64,000 nt of DNA from Staphylococcus sp. KG4-3 (GCF_033597815.2 NZ_CP166245.1:1116001-1180000); one strand, 5' to 3'. Positions 20,636 through 33,544 are shown, numbered from the stretch's first letter. A program made the numbers and translations. Notes: generated by a model not told the origin, from the letters alone.

Positions 20636-21082
20636 TTATTGATCTGGCGACCATACTAAAACATCATGGCCTTCTTTGTTGGCTTCTTCTAAATCAGTGA
20701 AACCGTGTTTGATGAAAAATTGTTTTGATTGATTACGTGCAATTACTTTAATTGGTAATCCCTGATTCTTAGCGAAATCTAACAATGCTTTACCGTAACC
20801 TCGATTTTGGAAATCACGTAAAACTTCTAATTTCCACAATACATTATAATCGTCGAAATTAGGGAAGTGTTTCTCTTCTACATCACCTTTACGATATAGA
20901 GCCATCCTTGCACCTAATCGATCGCCGACATAAATGCCATAAAATGGTGAATCTGAACTTGCATCAATCATCTCACCGCGAAGCTCATCGACTAAATATA
21001 AATCTCCATTTCCAAAGTTCCTAAAATCTTCGAATAATTCGTCAGTTCTGTAATTAATATCAAGACGCTTTACGCTAGTCAT
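20636..21082 (-). CDS. GNAT N-acetyltransferase, YlbP-like
   Basis: A 148-aa protein with the acetyl-CoA binding segment FQNRGYGKALLDFA (R-x-x-G-x-G/A, residues about 92-105) and a C-terminal strand ending in NQSKQFFIKHGF. This matches the conserved YlbP acetyltransferase found next to bshC and the dcw cluster in staphylococci. A GGGGGAAG purine run precedes ATG 21082. The substrate is unknown. Confidence 0.8.
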   Translation of the reverse strand: MTSVKRLDINYRTDELFEDFRNFGNGDLYLVDELRGEMIDASSDSPFYGIYVGDRLGARMALYRKGDVEEKHFPNFDDYNVLWKLEVLRDFQNRGYGKALLDFAKNQGLPIKVIARNQSKQFFIKHGFTDLEEANKEGHDVLVWSPDQ

Positions 21083-21352
21083 TGCATCTTCCCCCTTTGT
21101 ATTATTAAAGATTATTATACCTTATTTTATGAGTTTTTTCACAAAAATGACTGCTTGAAACTCTATTTTGTTAATTTATTATCGTTTTTAAAACTATCTA
21201 AACATAAAAAATTTGAACAGTTGTAACGTTAATGTTTAAGCGTATTGTATGGCTTCTATTTGAAAATTTGATATTTATAAGCCGTATAATTGTCAATATT
21301 GGATATAAACTTTATACTGATTAGGAATAGAGTAACATAAGGAGAATTACGC

Positions 21353-22966
21353 ATGGATTGTATGACGACAAAACTCAATGAAAAAGATCAATTTATATCA
21401 AAACTAAAAAAAAGTGATTCAACGCTAGGACAGTTTTACAACTTAGATGCCATGGATGAAAAGAGTTATTATGAACGCTTAACAGCTTCTAATAATGGCA
21501 GAGAAGTTGAATTAGCTAATATCATAAAAGAATATATGAGTGATTTATCTTTAACAGAACAACAAGAAAGAAACATTGCATTATTAAGTGACGGTGCGAA
21601 GGTGATTATTGGAGGGCAACAAGCCGGTTTGTTCGGTGGGCCACTATATACTTTCCATAAAATCTTTTCTATTATTACGTTAAGTGAGAAATTATCGAAA
21701 GAACATGATAAAAACGTGGTCCCTGTATTTTGGATTGCTGGGGAAGATCATGATTTTGATGAAGTTAATCATACTTATGCTTATAATACACAATATGCTA
21801 AATTGCAAAAAATAAAATATCATACAATGACACCTCCTGAAACTAGTGTTTCTAGGTATTATCCTGATAAAGCACAATTAAAAGAAACTTTACAACAGTT
21901 TTTTAAACAAATGACCGAAACAGCACACTCTAAACCATTATTAAAAATGTGTAATGACATTATTGAAGAGAATGATAGCTGGACAGATATGTTTAAAGTT
22001 TTGTTACACGAAGTATTTAAGTTTTATGGCTTGTTAATTATAGATGCAAATAATGCTAATTTAAGAAGTTTGGAACAACCATTTATTAAGCATATTATTG
22101 AACATCATAGTGAAGTAGATGAAGCGTTTAGAAATACACAAAAGCAAACCGTTGCAAATGGATTAGAACAAATGATTCAAACAGATACGAATGTCCATAT
22201 ATTCATGCATGATGGCAATATGAGGCAATTATTAACTTTTAAAGATGATAAATTTTATTTGAATAAATCAGATAAATATTTTTCGAAAGAGGAATTATTA
22301 AAAATAGTGGATTCTGATCCGCAGCTCTTTTCAAATAATGTTGTTACTAGACCAGTTATGGAAGAATGGTTATTTAATACAGTTGCTTTTGTGGGTGGAC
22401 CAAGTGAAATTAAATATTGGACTGAATTAAGTGATGTATTTAAAACGTTAGATGTAACAATGCCGATTGTATTGCCACGTTTGCGTATTAGCTATTTATA
22501 TGAGAGAACTGAAAAACTAATTCAACAATATCAATTAGATAGAAATTCAATTATCGAAAAAGGTATTGAAGATGATAAAGCGCAGTTCGTGCGTGCTCAA
22601 GCTTCACAAGAGTTTATAAATCAAATAGAGCGTTTGAAAGAACAACAATATCAGTTATATCAAACATTGCAAGCTGAAGTAGCTAATAGCAATGATAATA
22701 AACAATTATTGGATAAAAATAATGAAATACACCAGAAACAATATGATTATTTAATTAACAGATATTTATTAAATATAGAACGAGAAAATAAAATTAGCAT
22801 TAAACATTTTAAAGAATTAAGTGAAGTGCTCCATCCAATGGGAGGATTACAAGAAAGAATCTGGAATCCGCTACAAATTATGAATGATTTTGGGATGGAT
22901 GTGTTCAGTCCCTCCACCTATTCACCACTTTCTTACACTTTTGATCATATCATCATTAAACCTTAG
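21353..22966 (+). CDS. bshC: bacillithiol synthase, cysteine-adding enzyme
   Basis: A 537-aa cytosolic enzyme that joins cysteine to GlcN-malate in the last step of bacillithiol synthesis. It matches staphylococcal BshC along its length: [32 protein letters not shown] (HIGH-like core), a long central coiled coil and the C-terminal [13 protein letters not shown] and [15 protein letters not shown] 21353 has AAGGAG 9 nt upstream. Located, as usual, just upstream of mraZ. Confidence 0.95.
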   Translation: MDCMTTKLNEKDQFISKLKKSDSTLGQFYNLDAMDEKSYYERLTASNNGREVELANIIKEYMSDLSLTEQQERNIALLSDGAKVIIGGQQAGLFGGPLYTFHKIFSIITLSEKLSKEHDKNVVPVFWIAGEDHDFDEVNHTYAYNTQYAKLQKIKYHTMTPPETSVSRYYPDKAQLKETLQQFFKQMTETAHSKPLLKMCNDIIEENDSWTDMFKVLLHEVFKFYGLLIIDANNANLRSLEQPFIKHIIEHHSEVDEAFRNTQKQTVANGLEQMIQTDTNVHIFMHDGNMRQLLTFKDDKFYLNKSDKYFSKEELLKIVDSDPQLFSNNVVTRPVMEEWLFNTVAFVGGPSEIKYWTELSDVFKTLDVTMPIVLPRLRISYLYERTEKLIQQYQLDRNSIIEKGIEDDKAQFVRAQASQEFINQIERLKEQQYQLYQTLQAEVANSNDNKQLLDKNNEIHQKQYDYLINRYLLNIERENKISIKHFKELSEVLHPMGGLQERIWNPLQIMNDFGMDVFSPSTYSPLSYTFDHIIIKP

Positions 22967-22982
22967 AGCCACAAGATTTAGC

Positions 22983-23018
22983 TCGATTCATCAAAAAGAT
23001 GAATCGGGCATTTTTTTA
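22983..23018 (+). terminator. bshC terminator
   Basis: TCGATTCATC (22983-22992) with GATGAATCG (22998-23006), then T7. Confidence 0.85.
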
Positions 23019-23047
23019 TGTAAAACGATAAATTTTGGTGAATATTG

Positions 23048-23081
23048 TATAATTAGTGGAGGATAGTGGTGAGATGTGGTA
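23048..23081 (+). promoter_or_regulatory. dcw promoter with triple MraZ operator
   Basis: TATAAT at 23048-23053 is followed by three direct GTGG repeats at 23056, 23066 and 23076, exactly 10 bp apart. MraZ proteins are known to bind tandem GTGG-type repeats with this period, so autoregulation of the operon is likely. Confidence 0.65.
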
Positions 23082-23114
23082 AATTATATATATGAGAAGG
23101 TGAGGTGATTATAA

Positions 23115-23546
23115 ATGTTCATGGGAGAATACGAACATCAGTTGGATACAAAAGGACGCATGATTGTTCCATCAAAATTTCGTTATGACTTAAATGAACG
23201 TTTTATAATCACTCGAGGCCTTGATAAATGTTTATTTGGTTATACTTTAGAAGAATGGCAAGTTATTGAAGAAAAAATGAAAACCTTACCAATGACTAAA
23301 AAAGATGCACGTAAATTTATGCGTATGTTCTTTTCTGGTGCTGTTGAAGTGGAACTTGATAAACAAGGGCGTATTAACATTCCGCAGAACTTACGCCAAT
23401 ATGCAAACTTAAGTAAGGAATGTACAGTAATAGGTGTCTCAAATAGAATAGAAATTTGGGATAGAGAAACTTGGAACAGCTTCTATGATGAATCTGAAGA
23501 TAGTTTTGAAGATATTGCTGAAGACTTAATTGACTTTGATTTTTAA
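23115..23546 (+). CDS. mraZ: transcriptional regulator MraZ
   Basis: A 143-aa protein with two SpoVT/AbrB-like halves; the DTKGRM (residues about 12-17) and DKQGRI (about 82-87) motifs mark each. It begins the division/cell-wall cluster and probably represses it through the GTGG repeats upstream. ATG 23115 has AAGGTGAGGTG upstream. Confidence 0.95.
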   Translation: MFMGEYEHQLDTKGRMIVPSKFRYDLNERFIITRGLDKCLFGYTLEEWQVIEEKMKTLPMTKKDARKFMRMFFSGAVEVELDKQGRINIPQNLRQYANLSKECTVIGVSNRIEIWDRETWNSFYDESEDSFEDIAEDLIDFDF

Positions 23547-23561
23547 TATGGAGGCGTTATT

Positions 23562-24497
23562 TTGTTTCATCATGTCAGCGTAATGCTCAAAGAGACCATT
23601 GATTATTTGAATATAAAAGAAGATGGCGTGTATGTCGACTGTACATTAGGTGGAGCAGGTCATGCACTATATTTAATAAATCAACTAGGTGACAAAGGAA
23701 GACTGATAGCAATAGATCAAGATACTACGGCTATTGAAAATGCAAAAGAAGTTTTAAAAGATCATTTGCATAAAGTAACCTTTGTCCATAACAACTTTAG
23801 AAAATTAACTGAAATTTTAAATGATTTTAATATTGAAAAAGTTGATGGTATTTATTACGACTTAGGTGTCTCTAGTCCACAACTAGACGTACCTGAGCGC
23901 GGGTTTAGTTACCATCACAATGCGAAGTTGGATATGCGTATGGATCAATCCCAATCATTATCAGCTCATGAAGTCGTTAATGATTGGGAGTTTGAAAAAT
24001 TAGTAAAAATTTTCCATCGCTATGGGGAAGAGAAATTTGCTAAACAAATTGCCCGACGCATTGAACAAAACAGGGAACAACAGCCAATCGAAACGACATT
24101 AGAACTTGTTGATGTCATAAAAGAAGGTATACCTGCCAAAGCAAGGCGCAAAGGTGGGCATCCAGCAAAAAGAATTTTCCAAGCAATTAGAATAGCGGTA
24201 AATGATGAATTATCATCATTTGAAGACTCATTAGAACAAGCGATAGATTTAGTAAAAGTTGATGGTAGAATTTCAGTCATAACCTTCCATTCATTGGAAG
24301 ATCGTTTATGCAAGCAAATGTTTCAAGAGTACGAAAAGGGGCCAGATGTACCAAGGGGATTGCCAGTTATACCCGAAGCATACACACCTAAATTGAAACG
24401 CGTTAACCGTAAACCTATTACCGCTACTGATGAAGATTTAGAAAATAATAATAGAGCGCGTAGTGCGAAGTTACGTGTTGCAGAAATATTAAAATAA
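23562..24497 (+). CDS. rsmH: 16S rRNA (cytosine(1402)-N(4))-methyltransferase
   Basis: A 311-aa SAM-dependent enzyme (formerly MraW) that methylates C1402 in the ribosomal P site. SAM motif [11 protein letters not shown] (residues about 26-36), [12 protein letters not shown] and the C-terminal TFHSLEDR are present. Start is TTG 23562 with GGAGG 9 nt upstream. It lies 15 nt after mraZ. Confidence 0.95.
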   Translation: MFHHVSVMLKETIDYLNIKEDGVYVDCTLGGAGHALYLINQLGDKGRLIAIDQDTTAIENAKEVLKDHLHKVTFVHNNFRKLTEILNDFNIEKVDGIYYDLGVSSPQLDVPERGFSYHHNAKLDMRMDQSQSLSAHEVVNDWEFEKLVKIFHRYGEEKFAKQIARRIEQNREQQPIETTLELVDVIKEGIPAKARRKGGHPAKRIFQAIRIAVNDELSSFEDSLEQAIDLVKVDGRISVITFHSLEDRLCKQMFQEYEKGPDVPRGLPVIPEAYTPKLKRVNRKPITATDEDLENNNRARSAKLRVAEILK

Positions 24498-24511
24498 GGA
24501 GTGAATGTTGA

Positions 24512-24904
24512 GTGGCAGTGGAAAAGATATATCAACCTTATAATGAACCAGAAACACAAATTCCTGAGTCGCAACCGTCGACCCAGCCCAAAACCGTAAA
24601 ACGCAAAGTTGTAGTTAAACTTACAAAATTTGAGAAAATGTTATACATAGGACTTATAACAGTAATTGCATTGATAAGTATTTATATGCTATCTTTAAAA
24701 ATGGATGCGTATGATACTCGAGGAAAAATTGCAGATTTAGATACAAAAATCGAAAAACAATCAAGTGAAAATAGCGCAATAGAATCTGAAATTAAAAAGA
24801 ACTCTTCATATGAACGCATTTACGATAAGGCCAAAAACGAAGGAATGAGCCTTAAGAACGACAATGTAAAGGTAGTGCGTAATAATGGCGAAGCGAAAAA
24901 TTAG
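24512..24904 (+). CDS. ftsL: cell division protein FtsL
   Basis: A 130-aa bitopic membrane protein of the divisome: basic cytoplasmic tail, one transmembrane helix at residues about 46-68, then an external coiled coil with heptads (LDTKIEKQSSENSAIESEI). GTG start with GGAGTG upstream. Its 3' end overlaps pbp1 by 20 nt. Confidence 0.9.
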   Translation: MAVEKIYQPYNEPETQIPESQPSTQPKTVKRKVVVKLTKFEKMLYIGLITVIALISIYMLSLKMDAYDTRGKIADLDTKIEKQSSENSAIESEIKKNSSYERIYDKAKNEGMSLKNDNVKVVRNNGEAKN

Positions 24905-27245
24905 ATTAAAAAAACCCAAGTTTCTTATTAAACAAAGTAAAATAGGGGCAGTCCTACTCATTCTTGGATTCGGACTGCTCTTTTTTACGTTGGTTTTAAG
25001 ATACTCATATATAATGTTAACTGGACATTCTTCAGGCGAAGATTTAATTATGAAGGCGAACGAAAAGTATTTAGTTAATAGCCAGCAACAACCTGAACGT
25101 GGAAAAATCTATGACCGAAATGGAAAAATTTTGGCAGAAGATGTAGAACGGTATAAAGTCGTTGCTGTTATTGATAAAAAAGCAAGCGAAGGTAGCGATA
25201 AGCCAAAACACGTTACAGATAAAAAGAAAACAGCTAAGAAATTAGCAACGGTTATTGATATGTCAGCTAAAGAGATTGAAGACAAATTAGATAATAAAAA
25301 AGCGTTCCAAGTTGAATTTGGACAAAAAGGAACTGATTTAACATATCAAGAAAAAGAAAAAATTGAAAAAATGAAGTTACCTGGTGTAACGCTTTATCCA
25401 GAGACTGAACGTTTTTACCCTAATGGAAATTTTGCATCACATTTAATTGGAATGGCTCAGAAAGATCCGGATAGCGGTGATTTAAAAGGTGCTATGGGCG
25501 TTGAGAAAATTTTTGATAGTTATTTATCTGGACAAAAAGGGGCATTATCTTATATCCATGATATTTGGGGCTATATTGCACCTAATACTAAGAAAGAAAA
25601 AACACCTCAACGTGGTGATGATGTACATTTAACTCTAGATTCTAATATTCAAGTATTTGTTGAAGAGGCTTTAGATGGCATGGTCGAACATTATAAACCG
25701 AAAGATTTATTCGCTGTGGTAATGGATGCACATACTGGTGAAATACTAGCATTTAGTCAGCGACCTACATTTAATCCAGAAACAGGAAAAGACTTTGGTA
25801 AGAAATGGGCGAATGATTTATATCAAAACACGTATGAGCCCGGTTCAACCTTTAAGTCTTACGGCTTAGCAGCTGCTATTCAAGAAGGGAAATTTGACCC
25901 AGATAAAAAATATACAGCTGAACCTAGAGAAGTCATGGGATCAAAAATTTCTGACTGGAACAAAGTGGGTTGGGGAGAAATTCCAATGTCACTAGGATTC
26001 ACGTATTCATCTAATACACTAATGATGCATCTCCAAGATTTAGTTGGCGCAGATAAAATGAAAGACTGGTATGAGAAATTCGGTTTCGGTCAATCTACAA
26101 ATGGTATGTTTGATGGTGAAGCAACTGGCGGTATCGCTTGGGATAATGAAGCGCAACAGAAAACTTCTGCATTCGGGCAATCTACCACGGTAACACCAGT
26201 GCAAATGCTTAAAGCACAATCTGCCTTCTTTAACGGTGGTAATATGATTAAACCTTGGTACGTTGATAACATAACGAACCCTGTTAGCAAAGATACTTTT
26301 TATAAAGGTAAGAAAGAATATGACGGTAAACCTATAACGAAAGATACTGCTAAAAAAGTGCGTACTGAGCTAGATAAAGTTGTAAATAGTGAAGATAGCC
26401 ATGCTAAGAACTATCAAATTGATGGTTATGATGTTGCAGGTAAAACAGGTACAGCACAAGTTGCGGACCCTGACAATGGTGGTTATGCAGAAGGTGAAAA
26501 CCCATATTTTGTTAGCTTTATAGGTGATGCACCAAAAGATGACCCTGAGGTAATTGTTTATGCTGGCATGAGTTTAGCCCAAAAAAATGATCAAGAAGCC
26601 TATGAAATGGGTGTAAGTAAAGCATTTAAACCTATTATGGAAAATACACTCAAATACTTAAATGTTGGAGATAAAAATTCTAAAGACAACTCAGATGTGA
26701 AATATAGTGAAGTTCCTAACGTTGAAGGACAAGAAATTCAAAAAGCGCAAGATAAACTAAACGGTAAGTCTCTAAAACCAATAGTTATTGGTAATGGAGA
26801 AAAAGTTACTAAGCAATCTGTGAGCGCTAATAAAGAAGTATTGCCTAACACTAAAGTATTATTACTGACAGATAGTGATGTTACAATGCCTGATATGACA
26901 GGTTGGTCGAAAGAAGAGGTTGTCGCATTTGAGTTACTTACTAAGACTAAAGTAACAACAAAAGGAAGCGGATTTGTATCGAACCAATCAGTAACTAAAG
27001 GACAAAAAATAAGTAGCAAAGATAAAATTGAAGTAACGTTATCATCGGAAGATGTAAACGGTCAAACTTCAAAGGCTGAATCTGATTCGAAAAAAGACTC
27101 AGATGACCAAAAAGACTCTGAAGACAACAAGGATTCAAAAGATAAAGAAGAAAACAAAGACTCAGATGACAATAAAGATTCAAAAGACAAAGAAGAAAAC
27201 AAAGACTCAGATGACAATAAAGATTCAAAAGACAATGAATCATAA
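24885..27245 (+). CDS. pbp1: penicillin-binding protein 1 (septal transpeptidase)
   Basis: A 786-aa class B PBP: N-terminal membrane anchor (residues about 20-45), dimerisation domain, transpeptidase domain with STFK (Ser about 321), SSN and KTGTA motifs, then two PASTA domains (about 595-720). It crosslinks septal peptidoglycan with FtsW. Oddity: the C-terminus carries about 50 extra residues of Asp/Lys/Ser/Glu repeats (DSKDKEENKDSDDNK twice), encoded by 45-bp direct repeats, absent from S. aureus PBP1 (744 aa). Translationally coupled to ftsL. Confidence 0.95.
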   Translation: MAKRKIRLKKPKFLIKQSKIGAVLLILGFGLLFFTLVLRYSYIMLTGHSSGEDLIMKANEKYLVNSQQQPERGKIYDRNGKILAEDVERYKVVAVIDKKASEGSDKPKHVTDKKKTAKKLATVIDMSAKEIEDKLDNKKAFQVEFGQKGTDLTYQEKEKIEKMKLPGVTLYPETERFYPNGNFASHLIGMAQKDPDSGDLKGAMGVEKIFDSYLSGQKGALSYIHDIWGYIAPNTKKEKTPQRGDDVHLTLDSNIQVFVEEALDGMVEHYKPKDLFAVVMDAHTGEILAFSQRPTFNPETGKDFGKKWANDLYQNTYEPGSTFKSYGLAAAIQEGKFDPDKKYTAEPREVMGSKISDWNKVGWGEIPMSLGFTYSSNTLMMHLQDLVGADKMKDWYEKFGFGQSTNGMFDGEATGGIAWDNEAQQKTSAFGQSTTVTPVQMLKAQSAFFNGGNMIKPWYVDNITNPVSKDTFYKGKKEYDGKPITKDTAKKVRTELDKVVNSEDSHAKNYQIDGYDVAGKTGTAQVADPDNGGYAEGENPYFVSFIGDAPKDDPEVIVYAGMSLAQKNDQEAYEMGVSKAFKPIMENTLKYLNVGDKNSKDNSDVKYSEVPNVEGQEIQKAQDKLNGKSLKPIVIGNGEKVTKQSVSANKEVLPNTKVLLLTDSDVTMPDMTGWSKEEVVAFELLTKTKVTTKGSGFVSNQSVTKGQKISSKDKIEVTLSSEDVNGQTSKAESDSKKDSDDQKDSEDNKDSKDKEENKDSDDNKDSKDKEENKDSDDNKDSKDNES

Positions 27246-27461
27246 CCTGAGCTAAGTTGATTATTCTGAATGTGAACATTTCATTAGAATTTAAAACTTA
27301 TTATGTAATCAATTTTGAGGTGGAAATAGAAGTAGACTAATCATTGAACGTTGCAATAAAGTAGCAACAGTTTCAATTGATTAGCTACTAATCTCAATAC
27401 ATATATGGCTAACCGAAGAGCATAACGACTTAATCCAATTAAATAAATAAAGGAGCACAAT
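27246..27461 (+). other. pbp1-mraY spacer with large hairpin
   Basis: A 216-bp gap inside the dcw operon. A long imperfect hairpin pairs CTAATCA..TTGAACGTTGC (27336-27354) with GCAACAGTTTCAATTGATTAG (27364-27384) in two helices. No T-tract follows, so it is more likely a processing or stability element than a terminator. Confidence 0.5.
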
Positions 27462-28427
27462 ATGGTTTATTTACTCGCAATTATCGCACTGTTAATCACG
27501 TTTATATTAGTTCCAGTACTAATACCAACATTGAAACGAATGAAATTTGGACAAAGTATTAGAGAAGAAGGCCCACAGAGCCACATGAAGAAAACAGGTA
27601 CACCTACTATGGGTGGATTAACTTTTCTCATTAGTATTATTGTAACCTCGATTTTAGCAATCATTTTTATGGATAATTCTAATCCTGTTATCTTGTTATT
27701 ATTTGTAACAGTAGGTTTTGGTTTGATTGGATTTATTGATGATTACATCATTGTGGTAAAGAAAAACAATGAAGGTTTAACAAGTAAACAAAAATTCTTA
27801 GCTCAAATAGGTATCGCAGTTATCTTCTTTATTTTAAGCCAAGTATTTAACTTAACTGATTTTTCTACTGGAATTCATTTGCCTTTTACAAATATTGAAG
27901 TACCACTTTCAATTGCGTATGTAATTTTCATAGTCTTTTGGCAAGTAGGCTTTTCAAATGCAGTTAATTTAACAGATGGATTAGATGGACTAGCGACAGG
28001 ATTATCTATCATTGGCTTTATAATGTATGCAATTATGGCTTACATACAAGGTGCAACATCAATCGGATTGTTCTGTGTGATTATGATTTTTGCATTGATT
28101 GGTTTCTTACCATTCAATTTAAATCCGGCTAGAGTCTTTATGGGAGACACGGGCAGTCTAGCATTAGGTGGGATATTTGCTACTATTTCTATTATGCTAA
28201 ACCAAGAATTGTCACTGATTTTCATTGGTTTTGTATTTGTGGCAGAAACCTTATCAGTTATGATACAGGTAACTTCATTCAAATTGACTGGAAAACGTAT
28301 TTTTAAAATGTCACCACTACATCATCATTTCGAATTAATTGGTTGGAATGAGAAGAAAGTAACGACAGTATTCTGGACAGTAGGCTTGATTACAGGACTC
28401 ATCGGTTTATGGATTGGAGTGAACTAA
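27462..28427 (+). CDS. mraY: phospho-N-acetylmuramoyl-pentapeptide transferase
   Basis: A 321-aa polytopic membrane enzyme that makes lipid I from UDP-MurNAc-pentapeptide and undecaprenyl phosphate. About ten membrane helices are visible. Catalytic signatures are GFIDDYI (DD near residues 93-94), [10 protein letters not shown] (Asp near 170) and PLHHHFE. AAGGAG precedes ATG. Confidence 0.95.
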   Translation: MVYLLAIIALLITFILVPVLIPTLKRMKFGQSIREEGPQSHMKKTGTPTMGGLTFLISIIVTSILAIIFMDNSNPVILLLFVTVGFGLIGFIDDYIIVVKKNNEGLTSKQKFLAQIGIAVIFFILSQVFNLTDFSTGIHLPFTNIEVPLSIAYVIFIVFWQVGFSNAVNLTDGLDGLATGLSIIGFIMYAIMAYIQGATSIGLFCVIMIFALIGFLPFNLNPARVFMGDTGSLALGGIFATISIMLNQELSLIFIGFVFVAETLSVMIQVTSFKLTGKRIFKMSPLHHHFELIGWNEKKVTTVFWTVGLITGLIGLWIGVN

Positions 28428-28428
28428 A

Positions 28429-29778
28429 TTGCTGAAATATACAGAGTTAGAAAATAAAAATGTATTAGTTATTGGATTAGCGAAAAGTGGTTATGAAGCT
28501 GCGAAATTATTAAAAAAACTTGGTGCAAATGTAATCGTCAATGACGGTAAAGATTTGAGTCAAGATGCACATGCAATAGATTTAGAAAATATGGGAATTA
28601 CTGTAATTGGTGGAGAACACCCACTTTCCTTGTTAGATAGTAATCCTATTATTTTTAAAAATCCGGGTATTCCATATAATGTTCCACTGATAGAAGCAGC
28701 AACTGAAAAAGGATTAAAAATATTAACTGAAGTAGAACTCAGTTATTTAATATCAGAAGCACCGATTATCGGTGTGACTGGTACAAATGGTAAAACTACA
28801 GTTACTTCATTAATTGGAGATATGTTTCAAAAAAGCAGAGTAACAGGTAAGCTATCAGGTAACATTGGCTATGTGGCTTCAAAAGTAGCACAAGAAGTCA
28901 CAGCTAATGACTATTTGGTTACGGAGTTATCGTCTTTCCAATTACTTGGTATCGATAAGTATAAACCGCATATAGCTATAATTACGAATATATATTCAGC
29001 ACATCTTGATTATCATGAATCACTAGAAAATTATCAAAATGCTAAGAAAAAAATATATATTAATCAAACTGAAAATGATTATTTAATTTGTAATTATCAT
29101 CAACGTCATTTAATCGAATCTGAGTCACTGAAAGCAAAAACGTATTATTTTTCAACACATCAAGAAGTAGACGGAATTTATGTTGAGAGTGGCTACATCG
29201 TATTTAAAGGATTTAGAATAATTCATATAGATGATCTTGTGCTGCCTGGTGAACATAACTTGGAGAATATTCTTGCTGCAGTGTTAGCAGCATTACTTTC
29301 TGGAGTTTCTGTTAAAGCAATTATTGATAGTTTGACATCATTCTCAGGTATTGAACACCGCTTACAATATATTGGAACAAATAAAACGAATAAGTACTAC
29401 AATGATTCAAAAGCTACGAATACATTGGCTACACAGTTTGCATTAAATTCATTTAAACAACCAATCATTTGGTTATGTGGTGGGTTAGATCGTGGCAATG
29501 ACTTTGATGAACTTATTCCACATATGAAAAATGTAAGAGTTATGGTAACTTTTGGTGAGACAAAAGAAAAATTCGTGAAGTTAGGTGAAAGTCAAGGTAA
29601 GTACGTCATTACAGCTTCTGATGTTCAAGATGCCGTAGATAAGATACAGTCTGTCATAGAACCAAATGACGTGGTATTATTATCGCCAGCATGTGCAAGT
29701 TGGGATCAGTACAATACTTTTGAAGAGCGTGGGAATAAATTTATTAAGAGTTTCCAAGCTAATTTACCTTCTTTTTAA
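28429..29778 (+). CDS. murD: UDP-N-acetylmuramoyl-L-alanine:D-glutamate ligase
   Basis: A 449-aa cytoplasmic Mur ligase adding D-Glu to UMA. ATP motif [10 protein letters not shown] (residues about 114-123), SAHLDYHE, and the C-terminal [10 protein letters not shown] are visible. TTG start one base after the mraY stop; GGAGTG inside the end of mraY acts as the ribosome site. Confidence 0.95.
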   Translation: MLKYTELENKNVLVIGLAKSGYEAAKLLKKLGANVIVNDGKDLSQDAHAIDLENMGITVIGGEHPLSLLDSNPIIFKNPGIPYNVPLIEAATEKGLKILTEVELSYLISEAPIIGVTGTNGKTTVTSLIGDMFQKSRVTGKLSGNIGYVASKVAQEVTANDYLVTELSSFQLLGIDKYKPHIAIITNIYSAHLDYHESLENYQNAKKKIYINQTENDYLICNYHQRHLIESESLKAKTYYFSTHQEVDGIYVESGYIVFKGFRIIHIDDLVLPGEHNLENILAAVLAALLSGVSVKAIIDSLTSFSGIEHRLQYIGTNKTNKYYNDSKATNTLATQFALNSFKQPIIWLCGGLDRGNDFDELIPHMKNVRVMVTFGETKEKFVKLGESQGKYVITASDVQDAVDKIQSVIEPNDVVLLSPACASWDQYNTFEERGNKFIKSFQANLPSF

Positions 29779-29793
29779 AGGGTGTGATATTAA

Positions 29794-30681
29794 ATGTCTG
29801 ACAAAGTTAGTGAATTTGACTCTGAATACTTAAAAGAGAAACGAGCAAAAAGACGGAAAAGACAAAAGCAAATTCAATATTCAGTATTTGGTGTTTTATT
29901 ATTTATAATTATTTTAATATTGATTTATATGTTTACACCTTTGAGTAAGATTAGTAGTGTAGAGATTAGCGGGAATGATAATACATCTAAGGATGCAATT
30001 AATAGAGCTATAAACGTAAAAGACAATTCGAGAATGTACACTTATAGCACGACGAATGCTCAAAACAAACTTGAAGAAAGTACACTTATTAAAAATGCAG
30101 AAGTAAAAAAACATTTTCCGAATAAGTTAACTGTGAAAGTGTCAGAAAAGAAAATTGTAGCTCTAACTAAAAAGAAAGATAAATATGTACCTGTTTTAGA
30201 AGACGGTACAGAGTTAGAAGATTATGATGGTAACGCTACTGATAATGGACCAATTCTTGAAGGATTTGAAAAAGATAAAAAAGAAAAGATTATACAAGCG
30301 CTTTCTGAAATGCCTGCAAAGGTTAGAGGGATGATAGCAGAAATTAAATTAGACCCTCAAGAAAATGCACAAAATCAAATCAAATTATTCACAACAGATG
30401 ATATTCAAATTCTTGGTAATTTAAATACAATTGGCAAAAAAATGAAATACTATCCACAAATGTCACAATCATTAGAACGTGATGAATCTGGAGAATTAAA
30501 AAAAGCAGGATATATTGATTTATCAGTAGGTGCATCGTTTATTCCATATAGTGGTGGTAGCACTACAAAATCTTCAAGTGACCAAAATGTGGATAAGGGT
30601 ACAACAGAAGAAGATAAGGCAAAAGATGAGCTTCAAAGTGCATTAAATAAGATTAATAAGAAAACGGACAAAAATAATTAA
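29794..30681 (+). CDS. divIB: cell division protein DivIB (FtsQ)
   Basis: A 295-aa divisome protein: short basic cytoplasmic tail (about 30 residues), one transmembrane helix (about 32-53), POTRA domain (about 54-125), a beta domain and a Ser/Lys/Asp-rich tail. The cytoplasmic region is far shorter than in S. aureus DivIB (439 aa), which has a long acidic N-terminus. GGTGTG precedes the ATG. Confidence 0.9.
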   Translation: MSDKVSEFDSEYLKEKRAKRRKRQKQIQYSVFGVLLFIIILILIYMFTPLSKISSVEISGNDNTSKDAINRAINVKDNSRMYTYSTTNAQNKLEESTLIKNAEVKKHFPNKLTVKVSEKKIVALTKKKDKYVPVLEDGTELEDYDGNATDNGPILEGFEKDKKEKIIQALSEMPAKVRGMIAEIKLDPQENAQNQIKLFTTDDIQILGNLNTIGKKMKYYPQMSQSLERDESGELKKAGYIDLSVGASFIPYSGGSTTKSSSDQNVDKGTTEEDKAKDELQSALNKINKKTDKNN

Positions 30682-30762
30682 AAAATTTCGACAAATACTT
30701 ATCTTTATAGTTCACAAGCGTCAAAACCTATTGTAAACTATTAATAGTGTGAATTTGAATAA

Positions 30763-32214
<1,452 letters not shown>

Positions 32215-32243
32215 TTGGCCATTAAAACTAGGAGGAAATATAA

Positions 32244-33419
32244 ATGTTAGAATTTGAACAAGGATTTAATCATTTAGCGACGTTAAAAGTCATCGGTGTA
32301 GGGGGCGGCGGTAATAACGCTGTAAACCGTATGATTGACCATGGTATGAATAATGTTGAATTTATTTCAATTAATACGGATGGACAAGCTTTAAATTTAT
32401 CAAAAGCTGAGTCTAAAATCCAAATTGGTGAAAAATTAACACGTGGTTTAGGTGCTGGTGCAAACCCTGAAATTGGTAAAAAAGCTGCTGAAGAGTCACG
32501 TGAACAAATTGAAGATGCTATCCAAGGCGCAGATATGGTATTCGTAACTGCTGGTATGGGTGGCGGTACTGGTACAGGTGCTGCTCCAGTTGTAGCAAAA
32601 ATTGCTAAAGAAATGGGCGCATTAACAGTAGGCGTTGTAACACGTCCGTTTGGTTTTGAAGGCCGTAAACGTCAAACGCAAGCTGCAGCTGGTGTTGAAG
32701 CAATGAAAGCTGCTGTTGATACATTAATCGTTATCCCTAATGATCGTTTATTAGACATCGTTGATAAATCAACACCAATGATGGAAGCATTCAAAGAAGC
32801 AGATAACGTGTTACGTCAAGGTGTTCAAGGTATCTCTGACTTAATCGCTGTATCTGGTGAAGTTAACTTAGACTTTGCAGACGTTAAAACAATCATGTCT
32901 AACCAAGGTTCAGCTTTAATGGGTATTGGTGTTTCTTCAGGTGAAAACCGTGCAGTAGAAGCTGCTAAAAAAGCAATTTCTTCACCTTTATTAGAAACTT
33001 CTATTGTAGGTGCACAAGGTGTACTTATGAATATTACAGGTGGAGAATCATTATCACTTTTCGAAGCGCAAGAAGCAGCAGATATTGTGCAAGATGCTGC
33101 AGACGAAGATGTAAATATGATTTTTGGTACAGTAATTAACCCAGAATTACAAGATGAAATCGTTGTAACAGTTATTGCAACTGGTTTTGAAGATAAACCT
33201 TCATCACAAGGTCGTAAAGCTTCGAACACTGGTTTTGGTAATAGTGCAACAAGCGGAAGTACTACTAAAGAAGACACAATTTCTTCAAGTTCAGTAGGTG
33301 CTTCACAAGCATCGTCAGATAGTGCTAGTGAAAGTAGAGCCCACACAACTAACGAAGATGATATTCCAAGTTTCATCAGAAATAGAGAAGAAAGACGTTC
33401 AAGAAGAACTAGACGTTAG
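32244..33419 (+). CDS. ftsZ: cell division protein FtsZ
   Basis: A 391-aa tubulin-like GTPase forming the Z ring. GTP-binding GGGTGTG (residues about 104-110), T7 loop [11 protein letters not shown], a flexible Ser-rich linker (about 315-370) and the C-terminal [11 protein letters not shown] interaction peptide. Codon use is noticeably more optimised than its neighbours, fitting high expression. AGGAGG upstream. Confidence 0.97.
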   Translation: MLEFEQGFNHLATLKVIGVGGGGNNAVNRMIDHGMNNVEFISINTDGQALNLSKAESKIQIGEKLTRGLGAGANPEIGKKAAEESREQIEDAIQGADMVFVTAGMGGGTGTGAAPVVAKIAKEMGALTVGVVTRPFGFEGRKRQTQAAAGVEAMKAAVDTLIVIPNDRLLDIVDKSTPMMEAFKEADNVLRQGVQGISDLIAVSGEVNLDFADVKTIMSNQGSALMGIGVSSGENRAVEAAKKAISSPLLETSIVGAQGVLMNITGGESLSLFEAQEAADIVQDAADEDVNMIFGTVINPELQDEIVVTVIATGFEDKPSSQGRKASNTGFGNSATSGSTTKEDTISSSSVGASQASSDSASESRAHTTNEDDIPSFIRNREERRSRRTRR

Positions 33420-33457
33420 TCGCAACAATTTTTGTATACTAAATTAAATAATAAAGT

Positions 33458-33489
33458 GTCATCAGGTCAGTAGATCTGATGACTTTTTT
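33458..33489 (+). terminator. ftsZ terminator
   Basis: GTCATCAGGTC (33458-33468) pairs with GATCTGATGAC (33473-33483), then T6. Ends the main dcw transcript. Confidence 0.85.
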
Positions 33490-33544
33490 AAATTTAAGTA
33501 ATAATAAAATGTTGCTTTTATATGTCCTATGGAGGTTTGTGGTT

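Noticed and set aside
32825..33376. 183-aa frame opposite ftsZ
   Set aside because: An artefact of optimised codon use in ftsZ; no ribosome site, Ser/Thr-rich nonsense composition.
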